DNA of 10,608 bases from an uncultured Pseudomonas sp. (GTDB lineage Bacteria; Pseudomonadota; Gammaproteobacteria; Pseudomonadales; Pseudomonadaceae). Under the pieces are notes generated by a model. The model was given only the letters and a program-made list of their open reading frames with translations. It ran no database searches and had not been told where the DNA came from. The translations under genes were made by a program, and so were the position numbers. Position 1 is the first letter of the stretch, and each line of letters begins with the position of its first letter. The stretch spans positions 1-10,608 of the forward strand of contig CALUCI010000190.1 in assembly GCA_943914515.1 (NCBI GenBank), given 5' to 3'. Below, one piece after another: positions 1-6,216 of the stretch.

Positions 1-58
1 GTTTGATGGTCCTTAGGTCTAGGTTTACAGGTCGTTGGCTTTTCACGGCTTTTTTCAC
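1..58 (-). CDS. sdhC: Succinate dehydrogenase cytochrome b556 subunit, N-terminal fragment
   Basis: Only the first 19 codons lie in the window; the rest is beyond the left edge. Reading leftward from a GTG at 58-56 gives VKKAVKSQRPVNLDLRTIK (first residue Met in the protein), which I recognise as the conserved N-terminus of Pseudomonas SdhC. SdhC is a membrane anchor that binds haem b and ubiquinone in complex II of the TCA cycle and respiratory chain. The start is fixed by an in-frame TAG at 73-71 with no ATG between, and an AGGGG ribosome-binding site lies about 10 nt upstream. It is divergent from gltA, the usual arrangement in Pseudomonas, and sdhDAB are expected to follow outside the window. 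Identity is confident despite the short length; what is inferred is only that the rest of the gene is intact. Confidence 0.88.
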   Translation of the reverse strand, partial: MKKAVKSQRPVNLDLRTIK

Positions 59-150
59 ACTGAAGAGCCCCTAGCGAATCAGGGCAAAGTTGTTGGTAAG
101 TGTACTGGTCAGGTACCCACCACCCAGGGAACGGCGACCCCCAGCAGTTC

Positions 151-164
151 GGGCTTGCAAGCCC
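151..164. repeat. 14-bp perfect palindrome in the sdhC leader
   Basis: GGGCTTGCAAGCCC is its own reverse complement. It sits about 11-25 nt downstream of the predicted sdhC transcription start. At DNA level it could be an operator. In RNA it could form only a small-loop hairpin, since the centre leaves few unpaired bases. No T-tract follows on the minus strand, so it does not look like a simple terminator. Confidence 0.6.
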
Positions 165-181
165 CTGGCGGTCGGGTGCCG

Positions 182-210
182 AGTATAGACAGTTAGGCTG
201 CTTATGACAA
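182..210 (-). promoter_or_regulatory. Predicted sigma70 promoter for sdhC
   Basis: On the minus strand, TTGTCA (210-205) and TATACT (187-182) are separated by exactly 17 bp. These match the sigma70 -35 and -10 consensus at five of six positions each. Transcription would start near 175, leaving a leader of about 117 nt before the GTG of sdhC. That is long enough to host post-transcriptional control, but no known riboswitch is evident. The call rests on box match and spacing alone. Confidence 0.65.
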
Positions 211-287
211 CGTGACGGGGTAGCCCAAATAGCGCATTGCCTTTAACGAACAAAAGGCGTAAATGGGCGAGAATTTCGGGAAAAATC

Positions 288-315
288 AGGCTTGAATGCC
301 TGTTTCAACAAGCCT
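288..315. repeat. Inverted repeat upstream of the gltA promoter
   Basis: AGGCTTG (288-294) and CAAGCCT (309-315) are 7-bp inverted arms with a 14-bp gap, so the centres are 21 bp, about two helical turns, apart. The repeat ends 9 bp before the gltA -35 box, a location typical of an activator site. No specific regulator can be assigned from sequence. Confidence 0.45.
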
Positions 316-324
316 TTAGGCAAA

Positions 325-352
325 TTGACATCTGAATTTATCCCTCTATAGT
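325..352 (+). promoter_or_regulatory. Predicted sigma70 promoter for gltA
   Basis: TTGACA (325-330) is a perfect -35 box and TATAGT (347-352) a five-of-six -10 box, with 16 bp between them. Transcription would start near 359, about 50 nt before the gltA start codon. This is one of the clearest promoters in the window. Confidence 0.75.
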
Positions 353-410
353 GGTGCGGGCCCTGCGTGGGGGGTCTGTCTGATGATTTCAAGCATTAAT
401 AGGAGGCCAC

Positions 411-1700
411 ATGGCTGACAAAAAAGCGCAGTTGGTCATCGAGGGCGCTGCCCCCGTCGAGCTGCCCATTTTAACCGGCACCGTTGGTCCTGATGTAATC
501 GACGTCCGCGGGTTGGGGGCCACTGGTCACTTCACCTTCGACCCTGGTTTCATGGCGACTGCCTCGTGCGAGTCGAAGATCACCTACATTGACGGCGACA
601 AAGGTATCCTGCTGCACCGCGGCTACCCGATCGAGCAACTCGCCGAGCAATCCGACTACCTCGAAACCTGCTACCTGCTGCTCAACGGCGAACTGCCGAA
701 TGCCGAGCAGAAGGCCCAGTTCGTCAGCACCGTCAAGAACCACACCATGGTTCACGAGCAGCTGAAGTCTTTCTTCAACGGCTTCCGCCGCGACGCTCAC
801 CCAATGGCGGTGATGTGCGGCGTGGTCGGCGCCCTGTCGGCGTTCTACCACGACTCCCTGGATATCAATAACCCGCAACACCGCGAAATCTCCGCGGTGC
901 GCCTGGTCGCCAAGATGCCGACCCTGGCCGCGATGGTTTACAAGTACTCCATGGGCCAGCCGATGATGTACCCGCGCAACGACCTGTCGTACGCGGAAAA
1001 CTTCCTGCACATGATGTTCAACACCCCGTGCGAGATCAAACCGATCAGCCCGGTGCTGGCCAAGGCAATGGACCGGATCTTCATCCTCCACGCCGACCAC
1101 GAACAGAATGCCTCCACCTCCACCGTGCGTCTGGCCGGCTCTTCGGGTGCCAACCCGTTCGCCTGTATCGCCGCCGGTATCGCTGCGCTCTGGGGCCCTG
1201 CCCACGGCGGCGCGAACGAAGCCGTGCTGACCATGCTCGATGAAATCGGCGATGTTTCGAACATCGACAAATTCATCGCCAAGGCCAAAGACAAGAACGA
1301 TCCGTTCAAGCTCATGGGCTTCGGTCACCGCGTCTACAAGAACCGCGACCCGCGCGCTACCGTGATGAAGCAGACCTGCGATGAAGTCCTGCGCGAGCTG
1401 GGCATCACCAACGATCCGCAACTGGAACTGGCCATGCGTCTCGAAGAGATCGCCCTGACCGATCCGTACTTCATCGAGCGCTCGCTGTACCCGAACGTCG
1501 ACTTCTATTCGGGCATCATCCTGAAGGCGATCGGCATTCCGACCAGCATGTTCACCGTGATCTTCGCCCTGGCGCGGACTGTCGGCTGGATCTCGCACTG
1601 GAAGGAAATGCTCTCCAGCCCGTACAAGATTGGCCGTCCTCGCCAGCTGTACACCGGCTACGAGTCGCGCGACCTGGTGAAACTGCAAGACCGTAAGTAA
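411..1700 (+). CDS. gltA: Citrate synthase, type II (hexameric)
   Basis: Condenses acetyl-CoA and oxaloacetate to citrate in the cytoplasm, the entry step of the TCA cycle. The 429-residue product is close in length to E. coli GltA and colinear with it. The catalytic triad is visible: His265 (in GPAHGG), His306 (in GFGHRVYK) and Asp364 (in PNVDFYSG), with the conserved HADHEQNAST stretch at about 227-236. An N-terminal extension of about 60 residues and Cys207 (in NTPCE, matching the NADH-site cysteine region of E. coli GltA) place it in the NADH-inhibited hexameric class. That allosteric behaviour is inferred from family, not seen. The ATG is set by a strong AGGAGG at 401-406. It has its own promoter and terminator, is divergent from sdhC, and converges with the START-domain gene. 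No truncation or odd residue was found. Confidence 0.98.
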   Translation: MADKKAQLVIEGAAPVELPILTGTVGPDVIDVRGLGATGHFTFDPGFMATASCESKITYIDGDKGILLHRGYPIEQLAEQSDYLETCYLLLNGELPNAEQKAQFVSTVKNHTMVHEQLKSFFNGFRRDAHPMAVMCGVVGALSAFYHDSLDINNPQHREISAVRLVAKMPTLAAMVYKYSMGQPMMYPRNDLSYAENFLHMMFNTPCEIKPISPVLAKAMDRIFILHADHEQNASTSTVRLAGSSGANPFACIAAGIAALWGPAHGGANEAVLTMLDEIGDVSNIDKFIAKAKDKNDPFKLMGFGHRVYKNRDPRATVMKQTCDEVLRELGITNDPQLELAMRLEEIALTDPYFIERSLYPNVDFYSGIILKAIGIPTSMFTVIFALARTVGWISHWKEMLSSPYKIGRPRQLYTGYESRDLVKLQDRK

Positions 1701-1715
1701 GCATTCCCCGAATGC
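1701..1715. repeat. Perfect 6-bp hairpin directly after the gltA stop codon
   Basis: GCATTC (1701-1706), a CCC loop, and GAATGC (1710-1715) form a perfect stem-loop that begins on the base after the gltA stop codon. It ends directly before the A-tract of the main terminator hairpin. It could protect the mRNA 3' end or help termination from either side; it has no T-tract of its own. Confidence 0.6.
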
Positions 1716-1745
1716 AAAAAAGGCTGCCTGATGGCAGCCTTTTTT
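1716..1745. terminator. Bidirectional rho-independent terminator, gltA / START-domain gene
   Basis: Six A residues (1716-1721), GGCTGCC (1722-1728), TGAT loop, GGCAGCC (1733-1739) and six T residues (1740-1745). The A-tract makes it symmetric, so it can stop rightward gltA transcripts and leftward transcripts from the convergent START-domain gene that ends at 1808. The remaining 1746-1807 holds nothing I can identify. Confidence 0.92.
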
Positions 1746-1807
1746 ATTGGTCTCGATAGTTACAGTCAGGAATAACCAGGCAATTATTCGAAACTGTAAC
1801 GCTTCAA

Positions 1808-2410
1808 TCAGCGCTGCTCGGCCTTCGCCTTCAATGCCTTGAGCGTATTGAACGGCGCCTCGATCACGAATTTGTTGGCCAGCCAGGACGGGACACTTCC
1901 TCCAGGGTTGGTATGCAACTGATAGGTCACCTCAGTGGCATCACCTTTAGGCACCAGCTTCCAGTAACCCTTGGCTTCGGTTACCCGCACGTAGCCTTTT
2001 TCCTCGCCCTGGTACGTTGGCGCCGCCTCGATGTTACGCGTCACACTGCCGTCGGCGCCCTGCACCGTCGTGACATGCAGAACCGAATCGCGCGCCGTCA
2101 CCGGCCATGGCGTATTGAACTGGGCGTAGGTCCAGCTCTGGTCACCCTCATGCTTGAGCAGCTTCTGGGTCTTGCACTCGTGGATCCAGGCACAGGAACC
2201 GGCAACATCCTCCTGCAAGGCGCGGATTTTCGCCACCGGCGCATTGATCAGGGTTACGCCGCGATAAGCCTTGTACGGGGAACCGGCCACTTCACTCAGG
2301 GAAACCTTGATTCCGTCCTCATCCTTGGCCACTTTCCAGTCTTCAGCCATTGCCATCGACGACATGGCCGTCAAACCCACGATTACCGCTACACGCTTGA
2401 ACGATCTCAT
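1808..2410 (-). CDS. Exported START-domain (lipid-binding fold) protein
   Basis: A 200-residue protein. Residues 1-22 form a signal peptide (MRSFKR, then a hydrophobic stretch ending AMA before EDW), so the mature protein should be periplasmic. The rest resembles bacterial START/Bet v1-like proteins: AYRGVTLINAP near residue 50, the NTPWPVTARDSVL stretch around 98-110, and the C-terminal helix region NPGGSVPSWLANKFVIEAPF around 168-187 that typically caps the lipid cavity. Family members bind hydrophobic ligands; the ligand here is unknown. I chose the ATG at 2410 because it follows AAGGAA and gives a clean signal peptide; an upstream in-frame start at 2473 would bury the signal and overlap the preceding gene. 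It is last in a probable operon, 35 bp after the cysteine-cluster gene, and converges with gltA. Confidence 0.85.
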   Translation of the reverse strand: MRSFKRVAVIVGLTAMSSMAMAEDWKVAKDEDGIKVSLSEVAGSPYKAYRGVTLINAPVAKIRALQEDVAGSCAWIHECKTQKLLKHEGDQSWTYAQFNTPWPVTARDSVLHVTTVQGADGSVTRNIEAAPTYQGEEKGYVRVTEAKGYWKLVPKGDATEVTYQLHTNPGGSVPSWLANKFVIEAPFNTLKALKAKAEQR

Positions 2411-2445
2411 CCGCTTGTTTTCCTTATTGGTAGAAGATCCAGCAT

Positions 2446-2700
2446 TCAGGCCGCAGTCATTTGTTCCCACCAACCGATGATTCTGATCGCCTCGTCACGG
2501 TCGCCGCCGCACACCTCGATATCAGCCTTGAAACCTGAACACACCGCAGGCCGCTCCGGCTTGCCGAACAGATTGCACAGATTGAGTGCAGAAAGATGAA
2601 TGCATCGCTCGCCGGCCGGCTTGCCGTCAGGCATACCGGGAATGAATGAGCTGATCGATGGCGCTATGCAGCAGGCGCCGCAGCCTTCTCGGCAATTCAT
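2446..2700 (-). CDS. YkgJ-type cysteine-cluster protein (UPF0153/YeiW-like)
   Basis: An 84-residue cytoplasmic protein with eight cysteines: Cys3, 7, 10 and 11 in MNCREGCGACC, then Cys33, 42, 54 and 64. Cysteine clusters of this family (CxxxCxxCC, then CxxF/C-rich) are thought to bind zinc or an iron-sulphur cluster; the metal and function are not established. Length and the motif CGACCIAPSISS followed by IPGMPDGKPAGERC closely recall E. coli YeiW, from memory. The ATG at 2700 is preferred, with GAGG about 11 nt upstream. A TTG at 2724 would add eight residues ahead of the conserved start and lacks better support. It is probably co-transcribed with the START-domain gene; a functional link is not implied by the families. 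Confidence 0.85.
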   Translation of the reverse strand: MNCREGCGACCIAPSISSFIPGMPDGKPAGERCIHLSALNLCNLFGKPERPAVCSGFKADIEVCGGDRDEAIRIIGWWEQMTAA

Positions 2701-2742
2701 GACGTCAGAAACCTCAGGAAACAAATAGTGCAGAAAGAAAGG

Positions 2743-2771
2743 ATAGTAACGGCTAAAACAAGCGTTTGAAA
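2743..2771 (-). promoter_or_regulatory. Weak candidate promoter for the cysteine-cluster and START-domain genes
   Basis: On the minus strand, TTTCAA (2771-2766) and TACTAT (2748-2743) are 17 bp apart, in the 119-bp gap ahead of the cysteine-cluster gene. The match to sigma70 consensus is poor (three and four of six), so this is only a candidate. Read-through from the upstream gene is the alternative. Confidence 0.3.
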
Positions 2772-2819
2772 TTACTGGCAGGATGAAATCTAGCTGACTG
2801 GCCGGTTCTCATTTCGAGG

Positions 2820-3341
2820 TTACTGCTTGAACTCGAAATCAATGGCCGCGCCTTCGATATCCTGGCGACTATCGTTGCGCAGTTGCAGTTGCATTTCGTT
2901 GCTCAGCAGCCGTCCGTTGAGCTGGAACGGGCTATCGGTGGCGGGTTTTTCGTCGAACAGCGCCGGCAACAGCGGCCTGCTGACTTCCGGCTCGGTCTGA
3001 CCTTCGGGCCTCATGCGCCTGACCATTTCAGGGGGCAGGCTCAGGTCGAGTTTGATACCGGGTAACGGTGCAGCGATCGAATCGGACTGTTTTCGACTGG
3101 ATGACTTGGCAGCCTTGCCTTTGGCGGCAGCCGGCTTCGCCTTGGTTTTTTCAGCAGTGCCGCGCTTCGCTGTTGCCTGCGCTGGCTTCTTCACCGCTGC
3201 TGCAGGCGCGGCCTTTTTAACCGCAGGCTTCGCCTCGACCGACGAAGGTGCAGGCGTCGCCGAGGCAGCCGAAACAGGCTCTGCCAACGGCATGACAAGC
3301 AACCCCAGCAATACGATCCCTGCACAGCGCAATAGAGTCAT
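2820..3341 (-). CDS. Exported Lys/Ala/Pro-rich protein of unknown function
   Basis: A 173-residue protein from the ATG at 3341; a GTG at 3356 would add five residues, and neither start has a strong ribosome-binding site. Residues 1-25 are a signal peptide (hydrophobic core GIVLLGLLV, likely cleavage after VSA). Residues about 26-87 are low-complexity Ala/Lys/Pro (units such as KPAAAKGKAAK), strongly basic and probably disordered. Residues about 88-173 form a non-repetitive tail (PLPGIKLDLSLPPEMVRRM, LLPALFDEKP, FQLNGRLLSNE, ending AIDFEFKQ) that looks like a small folded domain. I do not recognise the tail. Such proteins are sometimes mislabelled translation initiation factor 2 because of the KPAA-type repeats; there is no GTPase motif here. 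A basic periplasmic linker could bind peptidoglycan, LPS or nucleic acid, but that is conjecture. It lies 68 bp downstream of the mocR-type gene. Confidence 0.75.
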   Translation of the reverse strand: MTLLRCAGIVLLGLLVMPLAEPVSAASATPAPSSVEAKPAVKKAAPAAAVKKPAQATAKRGTAEKTKAKPAAAKGKAAKSSSRKQSDSIAAPLPGIKLDLSLPPEMVRRMRPEGQTEPEVSRPLLPALFDEKPATDSPFQLNGRLLSNEMQLQLRNDSRQDIEGAAIDFEFKQ

Positions 3342-3409
3342 GGAAAACGAAGACACCCAAGGAAAGCCGTTATGCTCACCGTTCCCGCCACTGCTGACAA
3401 GCCCGTTGC

Positions 3410-4855
3410 TTACAGATAGCCACTATTTGCGGTTTCCTGGCACAGCTGGGTGGCCAGCATCCCCAGCGTCATCAGTACCCGCTCCGCCTCCCGATTCCAG
3501 GGAATGCCACAGTTCAGGCGAATGCAGTGATTGAACTGTTCGGTGTTACTGAAGATCAGTCCCGGTGCAATGCTGATGCCTTGCTGCAGCGCACGAACAT
3601 GCAGTTCCTGGGTATTGACCCTGCCCGGCAGACTGACCCAGAGAATGAAACCGCCCGTCGGCCGGGTCATTTGCGTACCCTCCGGGAAATACTGCTGCAC
3701 GGCCAGTTGATAGGCACTGAGGTTCTTGCGGTATTCCTGACGAATGAAGCGCAAATGCCGATCGTAGCCGCCGTTCTCCAGATAAGCCGCCACCCCCATC
3801 TGCGTCACACTACAGGCGGAGTGGGTACTGAACGTCTGTAGTCGCTGGATTTCCTGCTGGTAATTACCGGCGATCATCCAGCCGATCCGTACACCCGGCG
3901 ACAAGGTCTTGGAGAAGCTGGAGCAATAGATGACCCGATCAAGCCGGTCGAACGCCTTGAGCGACTTGGTCTTGCCCTGCTCGAACATCAACTCGCCGTA
4001 GATATCGTCTTCGATGACCTGGATGTTGAAATCCGATGCCAGACGCAGGAGTTGTTTCTGCCGGTCCTCTGGAATGGTGCCGCCCAACGGATTGCTCAGC
4101 CGCGACGTCAGCACCAATGCCTTGATCGACCACTGATTGGCAGCGAGCTGCAGCGCTTCGAGGCTGATCCCGGTGGACGGATCACTGGGAATCTCGATGA
4201 CCTTCAACCCCAACAGATCGGCCAATTGCAGCAACCCGTAGTAGGTCGGCGACTCGGCAGCGATCAGGTCACCCGGCCGGGTCAGCACGCGCAGCGACAT
4301 CTGCAGCGCATCGACACAACCGTGGGTCACGACGATTTCGGAAGGATCGACAATCACCCCCGCATCACGCATGCGGATGGCGATCTGCCGGCGCAGCGGT
4401 TCGAATCCGGGGCTGAACATGTAGCTGAACGCACGCGGACTCTGGAAGCGGGTGACCTTGGCCAATTGCTGGTGCAGTGCGCGTACCGGCAGATAGTCCA
4501 CATGCGGCACAGCGGCGCCAAGCGGAAACACGCCATCACGACGGGCCTCGGTCAGCACCTGCTGGATGATGCTGGCCCGCGTGACCAGACCAGGCCGCTC
4601 CACCCGGGCGATGTCCGGCGTCGACGCCGTCAACGCGGGAGTCTGGTGAACGTAATACCCCGATTGCGGCCGAGCACGGATCAGCCCCTGATCCTCGAGG
4701 TTGGCGTATGCCTGCAGCACCGTGGCGTGACTGACATTCAACTGCGAGCTCATCTTGCGCACCGACGGTACGCGCTCACCCGGTTGATAGACGCCACGCC
4801 GAATATCTTCGGCGAGTTGTTGAGCAATACGCTGATAGAGCAACAGGTTGGTCAT
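3410..4855 (-). CDS. MocR-type regulator: GntR winged helix fused to aminotransferase fold
   Basis: A 481-residue chimera. Residues about 1-72 are a GntR winged-helix DNA-binding domain (LAEDIRRGVYQPGERVPSVR, VSHATVLQAYANLEDQGLI, SGYYVH). Residues about 105-475 are a fold-type I aminotransferase domain with the PLP lysine at 316 (in SSFSKTLSPG), Asp283/Tyr286 in EDDIYGEL, Asn255 in SNPLGG and a carboxylate-binding Arg446 in IRLNCG. PLP binding should therefore be intact. MocR proteins usually sense an amino compound through PLP and regulate transcription rather than transaminate; the ligand here is unknown. The ATG at 4855 is chosen because it begins the winged-helix domain and has GAGTGG-like purines just upstream; the longer open frame to 5047 runs into the neighbouring terminator. 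No divergent partner gene exists. Repeats directly upstream suggest autoregulation. Confidence 0.93.
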   Translation of the reverse strand: MTNLLLYQRIAQQLAEDIRRGVYQPGERVPSVRKMSSQLNVSHATVLQAYANLEDQGLIRARPQSGYYVHQTPALTASTPDIARVERPGLVTRASIIQQVLTEARRDGVFPLGAAVPHVDYLPVRALHQQLAKVTRFQSPRAFSYMFSPGFEPLRRQIAIRMRDAGVIVDPSEIVVTHGCVDALQMSLRVLTRPGDLIAAESPTYYGLLQLADLLGLKVIEIPSDPSTGISLEALQLAANQWSIKALVLTSRLSNPLGGTIPEDRQKQLLRLASDFNIQVIEDDIYGELMFEQGKTKSLKAFDRLDRVIYCSSFSKTLSPGVRIGWMIAGNYQQEIQRLQTFSTHSACSVTQMGVAAYLENGGYDRHLRFIRQEYRKNLSAYQLAVQQYFPEGTQMTRPTGGFILWVSLPGRVNTQELHVRALQQGISIAPGLIFSNTEQFNHCIRLNCGIPWNREAERVLMTLGMLATQLCQETANSGYL

Positions 4856-4905
4856 GATCCACTCTCGGCACGCAGGCAATCCGGTTATTGGCGTCCAGGC
4901 CGGCG

Positions 4906-4961
4906 AAGAATACCGGAACAGTTTCCAAGTGTACTGGGACAGATTGCAGATACGCCGACAA
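4906..4961. promoter_or_regulatory. Spaced direct repeats upstream of the mocR-type gene (candidate operator)
   Basis: On the minus strand, CTGTCCCAGTACACTT (4942-4927) and CTGTTCCGGTATTCTT (4921-4906) agree at 12 of 16 positions and repeat with a 21-bp period. A weaker third copy sharing TGT-N4-GTA lies at 4960-4951. The array is 51-106 bp upstream of the regulator's start codon. MocR-family regulators such as GabR bind direct repeats, so this is a plausible autoregulatory operator. Confidence 0.5.
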
Positions 4962-4997
4962 TACAGTTGTCTGCTCGCAGAGCAAAGTGCTGCCCAC

Positions 4998-5030
4998 AAA
5001 AAAGCCCGGCGTCTTGCGACAACCGGGCTT
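4998..5030 (-). terminator. Rho-independent terminator of the solute-binding/OmpA operon
   Basis: On the minus strand, AAGCCCGG (5030-5023), a 13-nt loop, CCGGGCTT (5009-5002), and a run of T opposite the A residues at 4998-5003. It lies 18 bp after the stop codon of the OmpA-family gene. Outer arms at 4989-4996 and 5030-5037 extend the symmetry beyond the T-tract. Confidence 0.88.
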
Positions 5031-5047
5031 GGGCAGCGCCTCGACAA

Positions 5048-5857
5048 TCAGCGCTCAGCGCCCAGCTCGCCCTTTTCGTTGGAGAACACGATTTCCACCC
5101 GGCGGTTCTGCGCCCTGCCCCGCTCCGAGGCATTGACCTCGACCGGGTACTGATCGCCATAGCCCTGCACCTGAATCCGTTTTTCATCGACGCCAAGGTC
5201 GACCAGCATGTCGGCCACCGACTGCGCACGATCGCGGGACAGTTTCAGATTATCTTCCGGGCTGCCGGTGCTATCGGTATAACCCTCGATCCGCACGATG
5301 CGCTTGGGGTTCAACTGGAGAAACTGCACCAGCTTGAGCACGGTGCGGCTTGCCGAGTTTTTCAGTTCTGCCTGACCGGTATCGAACAGCACATCCCCAA
5401 GGGTCATGACCAGACCACGATCACCCTGAGCCGTGGCCAGGCTGACGATCTGCTCTTCCAGCCACTTGCCCTGCTGCTGAACGCTGCTCAACTTCGCCTC
5501 GCGCAACGCCAGTTGCAGGCGCTGGCGCTCGAGCTCCAGTTTGGTCTGGCGCTCCTGATTGAGCACCAGGTTGCTGTGTTCGCGGGCAATCTCGCTGTAG
5601 CGCTGGCTGAGGTAGGCGTAATGGCGTACGTCTGCACCACTTCCTATATAGGTGGCCAGACGCTCCGCCCGGGCCAGGGATTCACCGGCACGGATAACGT
5701 CCCGCGGCGCGCTGCGCAGGACATTGGAGTCGTCCTTGACCGACTGAAAACTCGCTGCGGCCTGGTCCAGTGCAACCTCGCTGCGCTCACTCGCACAGCC
5801 CTGAATACCCAGTGCGGCCGCAATCGCCAACAATGCCAGAGGATTGATCGAACTCAC
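5048..5857 (-). CDS. DUF4398 / OmpA-like peptidoglycan-binding lipoprotein
   Basis: A 269-residue protein. Residues 1-20 are a lipoprotein signal with Cys21 as the lipidation site (GIQGC; Gln at -2 is slightly atypical). Ala follows Cys, arguing for outer-membrane sorting. Residues about 22-100 are DUF4398-like helices, 100-140 a charged coiled coil (QERQTKLELERQRLQLALRE), and 150-260 an OmpA C-terminal domain. The diaminopimelate-binding pair is present: Asp195 in GYTDSTGS and Arg210 in LSRDRAQSV, spaced 15 residues as in E. coli OmpA. It should tether the outer membrane to peptidoglycan. There is no beta-barrel. The start is GTG at 5857, with GGGGGAG seven bases upstream, overlapping the previous gene by 4 bp (GTGA), indicating translational coupling. 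It is last in its operon, followed by a terminator. Confidence 0.92.
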   Translation of the reverse strand: MSSINPLALLAIAAALGIQGCASERSEVALDQAAASFQSVKDDSNVLRSAPRDVIRAGESLARAERLATYIGSGADVRHYAYLSQRYSEIAREHSNLVLNQERQTKLELERQRLQLALREAKLSSVQQQGKWLEEQIVSLATAQGDRGLVMTLGDVLFDTGQAELKNSASRTVLKLVQFLQLNPKRIVRIEGYTDSTGSPEDNLKLSRDRAQSVADMLVDLGVDEKRIQVQGYGDQYPVEVNASERGRAQNRRVEIVFSNEKGELGAER

Positions 5858-6207
5858 TGTTGCTCCCCCAGTTGCTTGCGAAGACGGTCAACCCGCGACT
5901 GCAGGAGGGTCAATTGCTCCTGGCTCTTGAGGGTCAACACCCGGGCCTCGGCCAGGCGGGCATCCAGTTCGGCTTGTTCGGCGCGCATGCGCGCATCCCG
6001 GTACGACTCGCTGGCCATGTTGCCGCGCGCACGCGCGAGCTTCTCTTCCGCCAGCTTGAGTTCCGCGACCTCGTCGGTCGCACCGACCGCTTTCGCTTGC
6101 TCCAGCGCCTGCTCCGACAGACGCAACTGCTCATGAGGGGCCGGGTCGGAAGCGCAGCCGGCCAGGGCCAGCAGCGCCAGAACGGCAAATAAAGGTTGAG
6201 TTCTCAC
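5854..6207 (-). CDS. DUF4398 lipoprotein
   Basis: A 117-residue lipoprotein. The signal MRTQPLFAVLALLALAGC has a canonical LAGC lipobox with Cys18 as the lipid site; Ala follows, arguing against inner-membrane retention. Residues about 28-100 are heptad-like Ala/Glu/Leu-rich helices (SEQALEQAKAVGATDEVAEL and following) matching DUF4398, with a coiled coil to the end (LLQSRVDRLRKQLGEQQ). No catalytic residues are seen. The start is GTG at 6207, with AGGGA about 10 nt upstream. It follows the solute-binding gene by 9 bp and overlaps the OmpA-family gene by 4 bp, so all three are one transcript. The downstream protein carries a second DUF4398-like segment, suggesting the two lipoproteins pair through helices; that is inference. 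Confidence 0.9.
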   Translation of the reverse strand: MRTQPLFAVLALLALAGCASDPAPHEQLRLSEQALEQAKAVGATDEVAELKLAEEKLARARGNMASESYRDARMRAEQAELDARLAEARVLTLKSQEQLTLLQSRVDRLRKQLGEQQ

Positions 6208-6216
6208 ACAGGTTCC

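Larger units (their letters stand above)
59..410. other. Divergent sdhC-gltA intergenic region (352 bp)
   Basis: No convincing protein gene lies here. The short minus-strand open frame at 71-253 lies across the sdhC promoter and leader, has no family resemblance and is dismissed. Visible content is a leftward promoter (182-210) with a roughly 117-nt sdhC leader containing a 14-bp palindrome, an inverted repeat at 288-315, and a rightward promoter (325-352) with a roughly 50-nt gltA leader. The leftward and rightward -35 boxes are about 115 bp apart, so the promoters do not overlap but could share regulators bound between them. Confidence 0.8.

Noticed and set aside
71..253. 60-codon minus-strand open frame next to sdhC
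   Set aside because: It overlies the sdhC promoter and leader, has no family resemblance and no good start signal.
471..1688. 405-codon open frame antisense to gltA
   Set aside because: Shadow of a GC-rich gene: it mirrors gltA, its product is rich in His/Arg/Val/Gly with no recognisable domain, and it has no ribosome-binding site or promoter.
2411..2473. Extended N-terminus for the START-domain protein
   Set aside because: It would put 21 polar residues before a clear signal peptide and overlap the upstream stop codon; the ATG at 2410 has its own ribosome-binding site.
4856..5047. Extended N-terminus of 64 residues for the mocR-type protein
   Set aside because: It would run through the neighbouring terminator and the upstream repeats and add Cys/Arg-rich sequence ahead of the winged-helix domain.
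4052..6136. 694-codon plus-strand open frame crossing several minus-strand genes
   Set aside because: It runs antisense through the mocR-type gene, a terminator and two lipoprotein genes, all with clear domains. The translation is low-information Arg/Gln/Leu-rich sequence.
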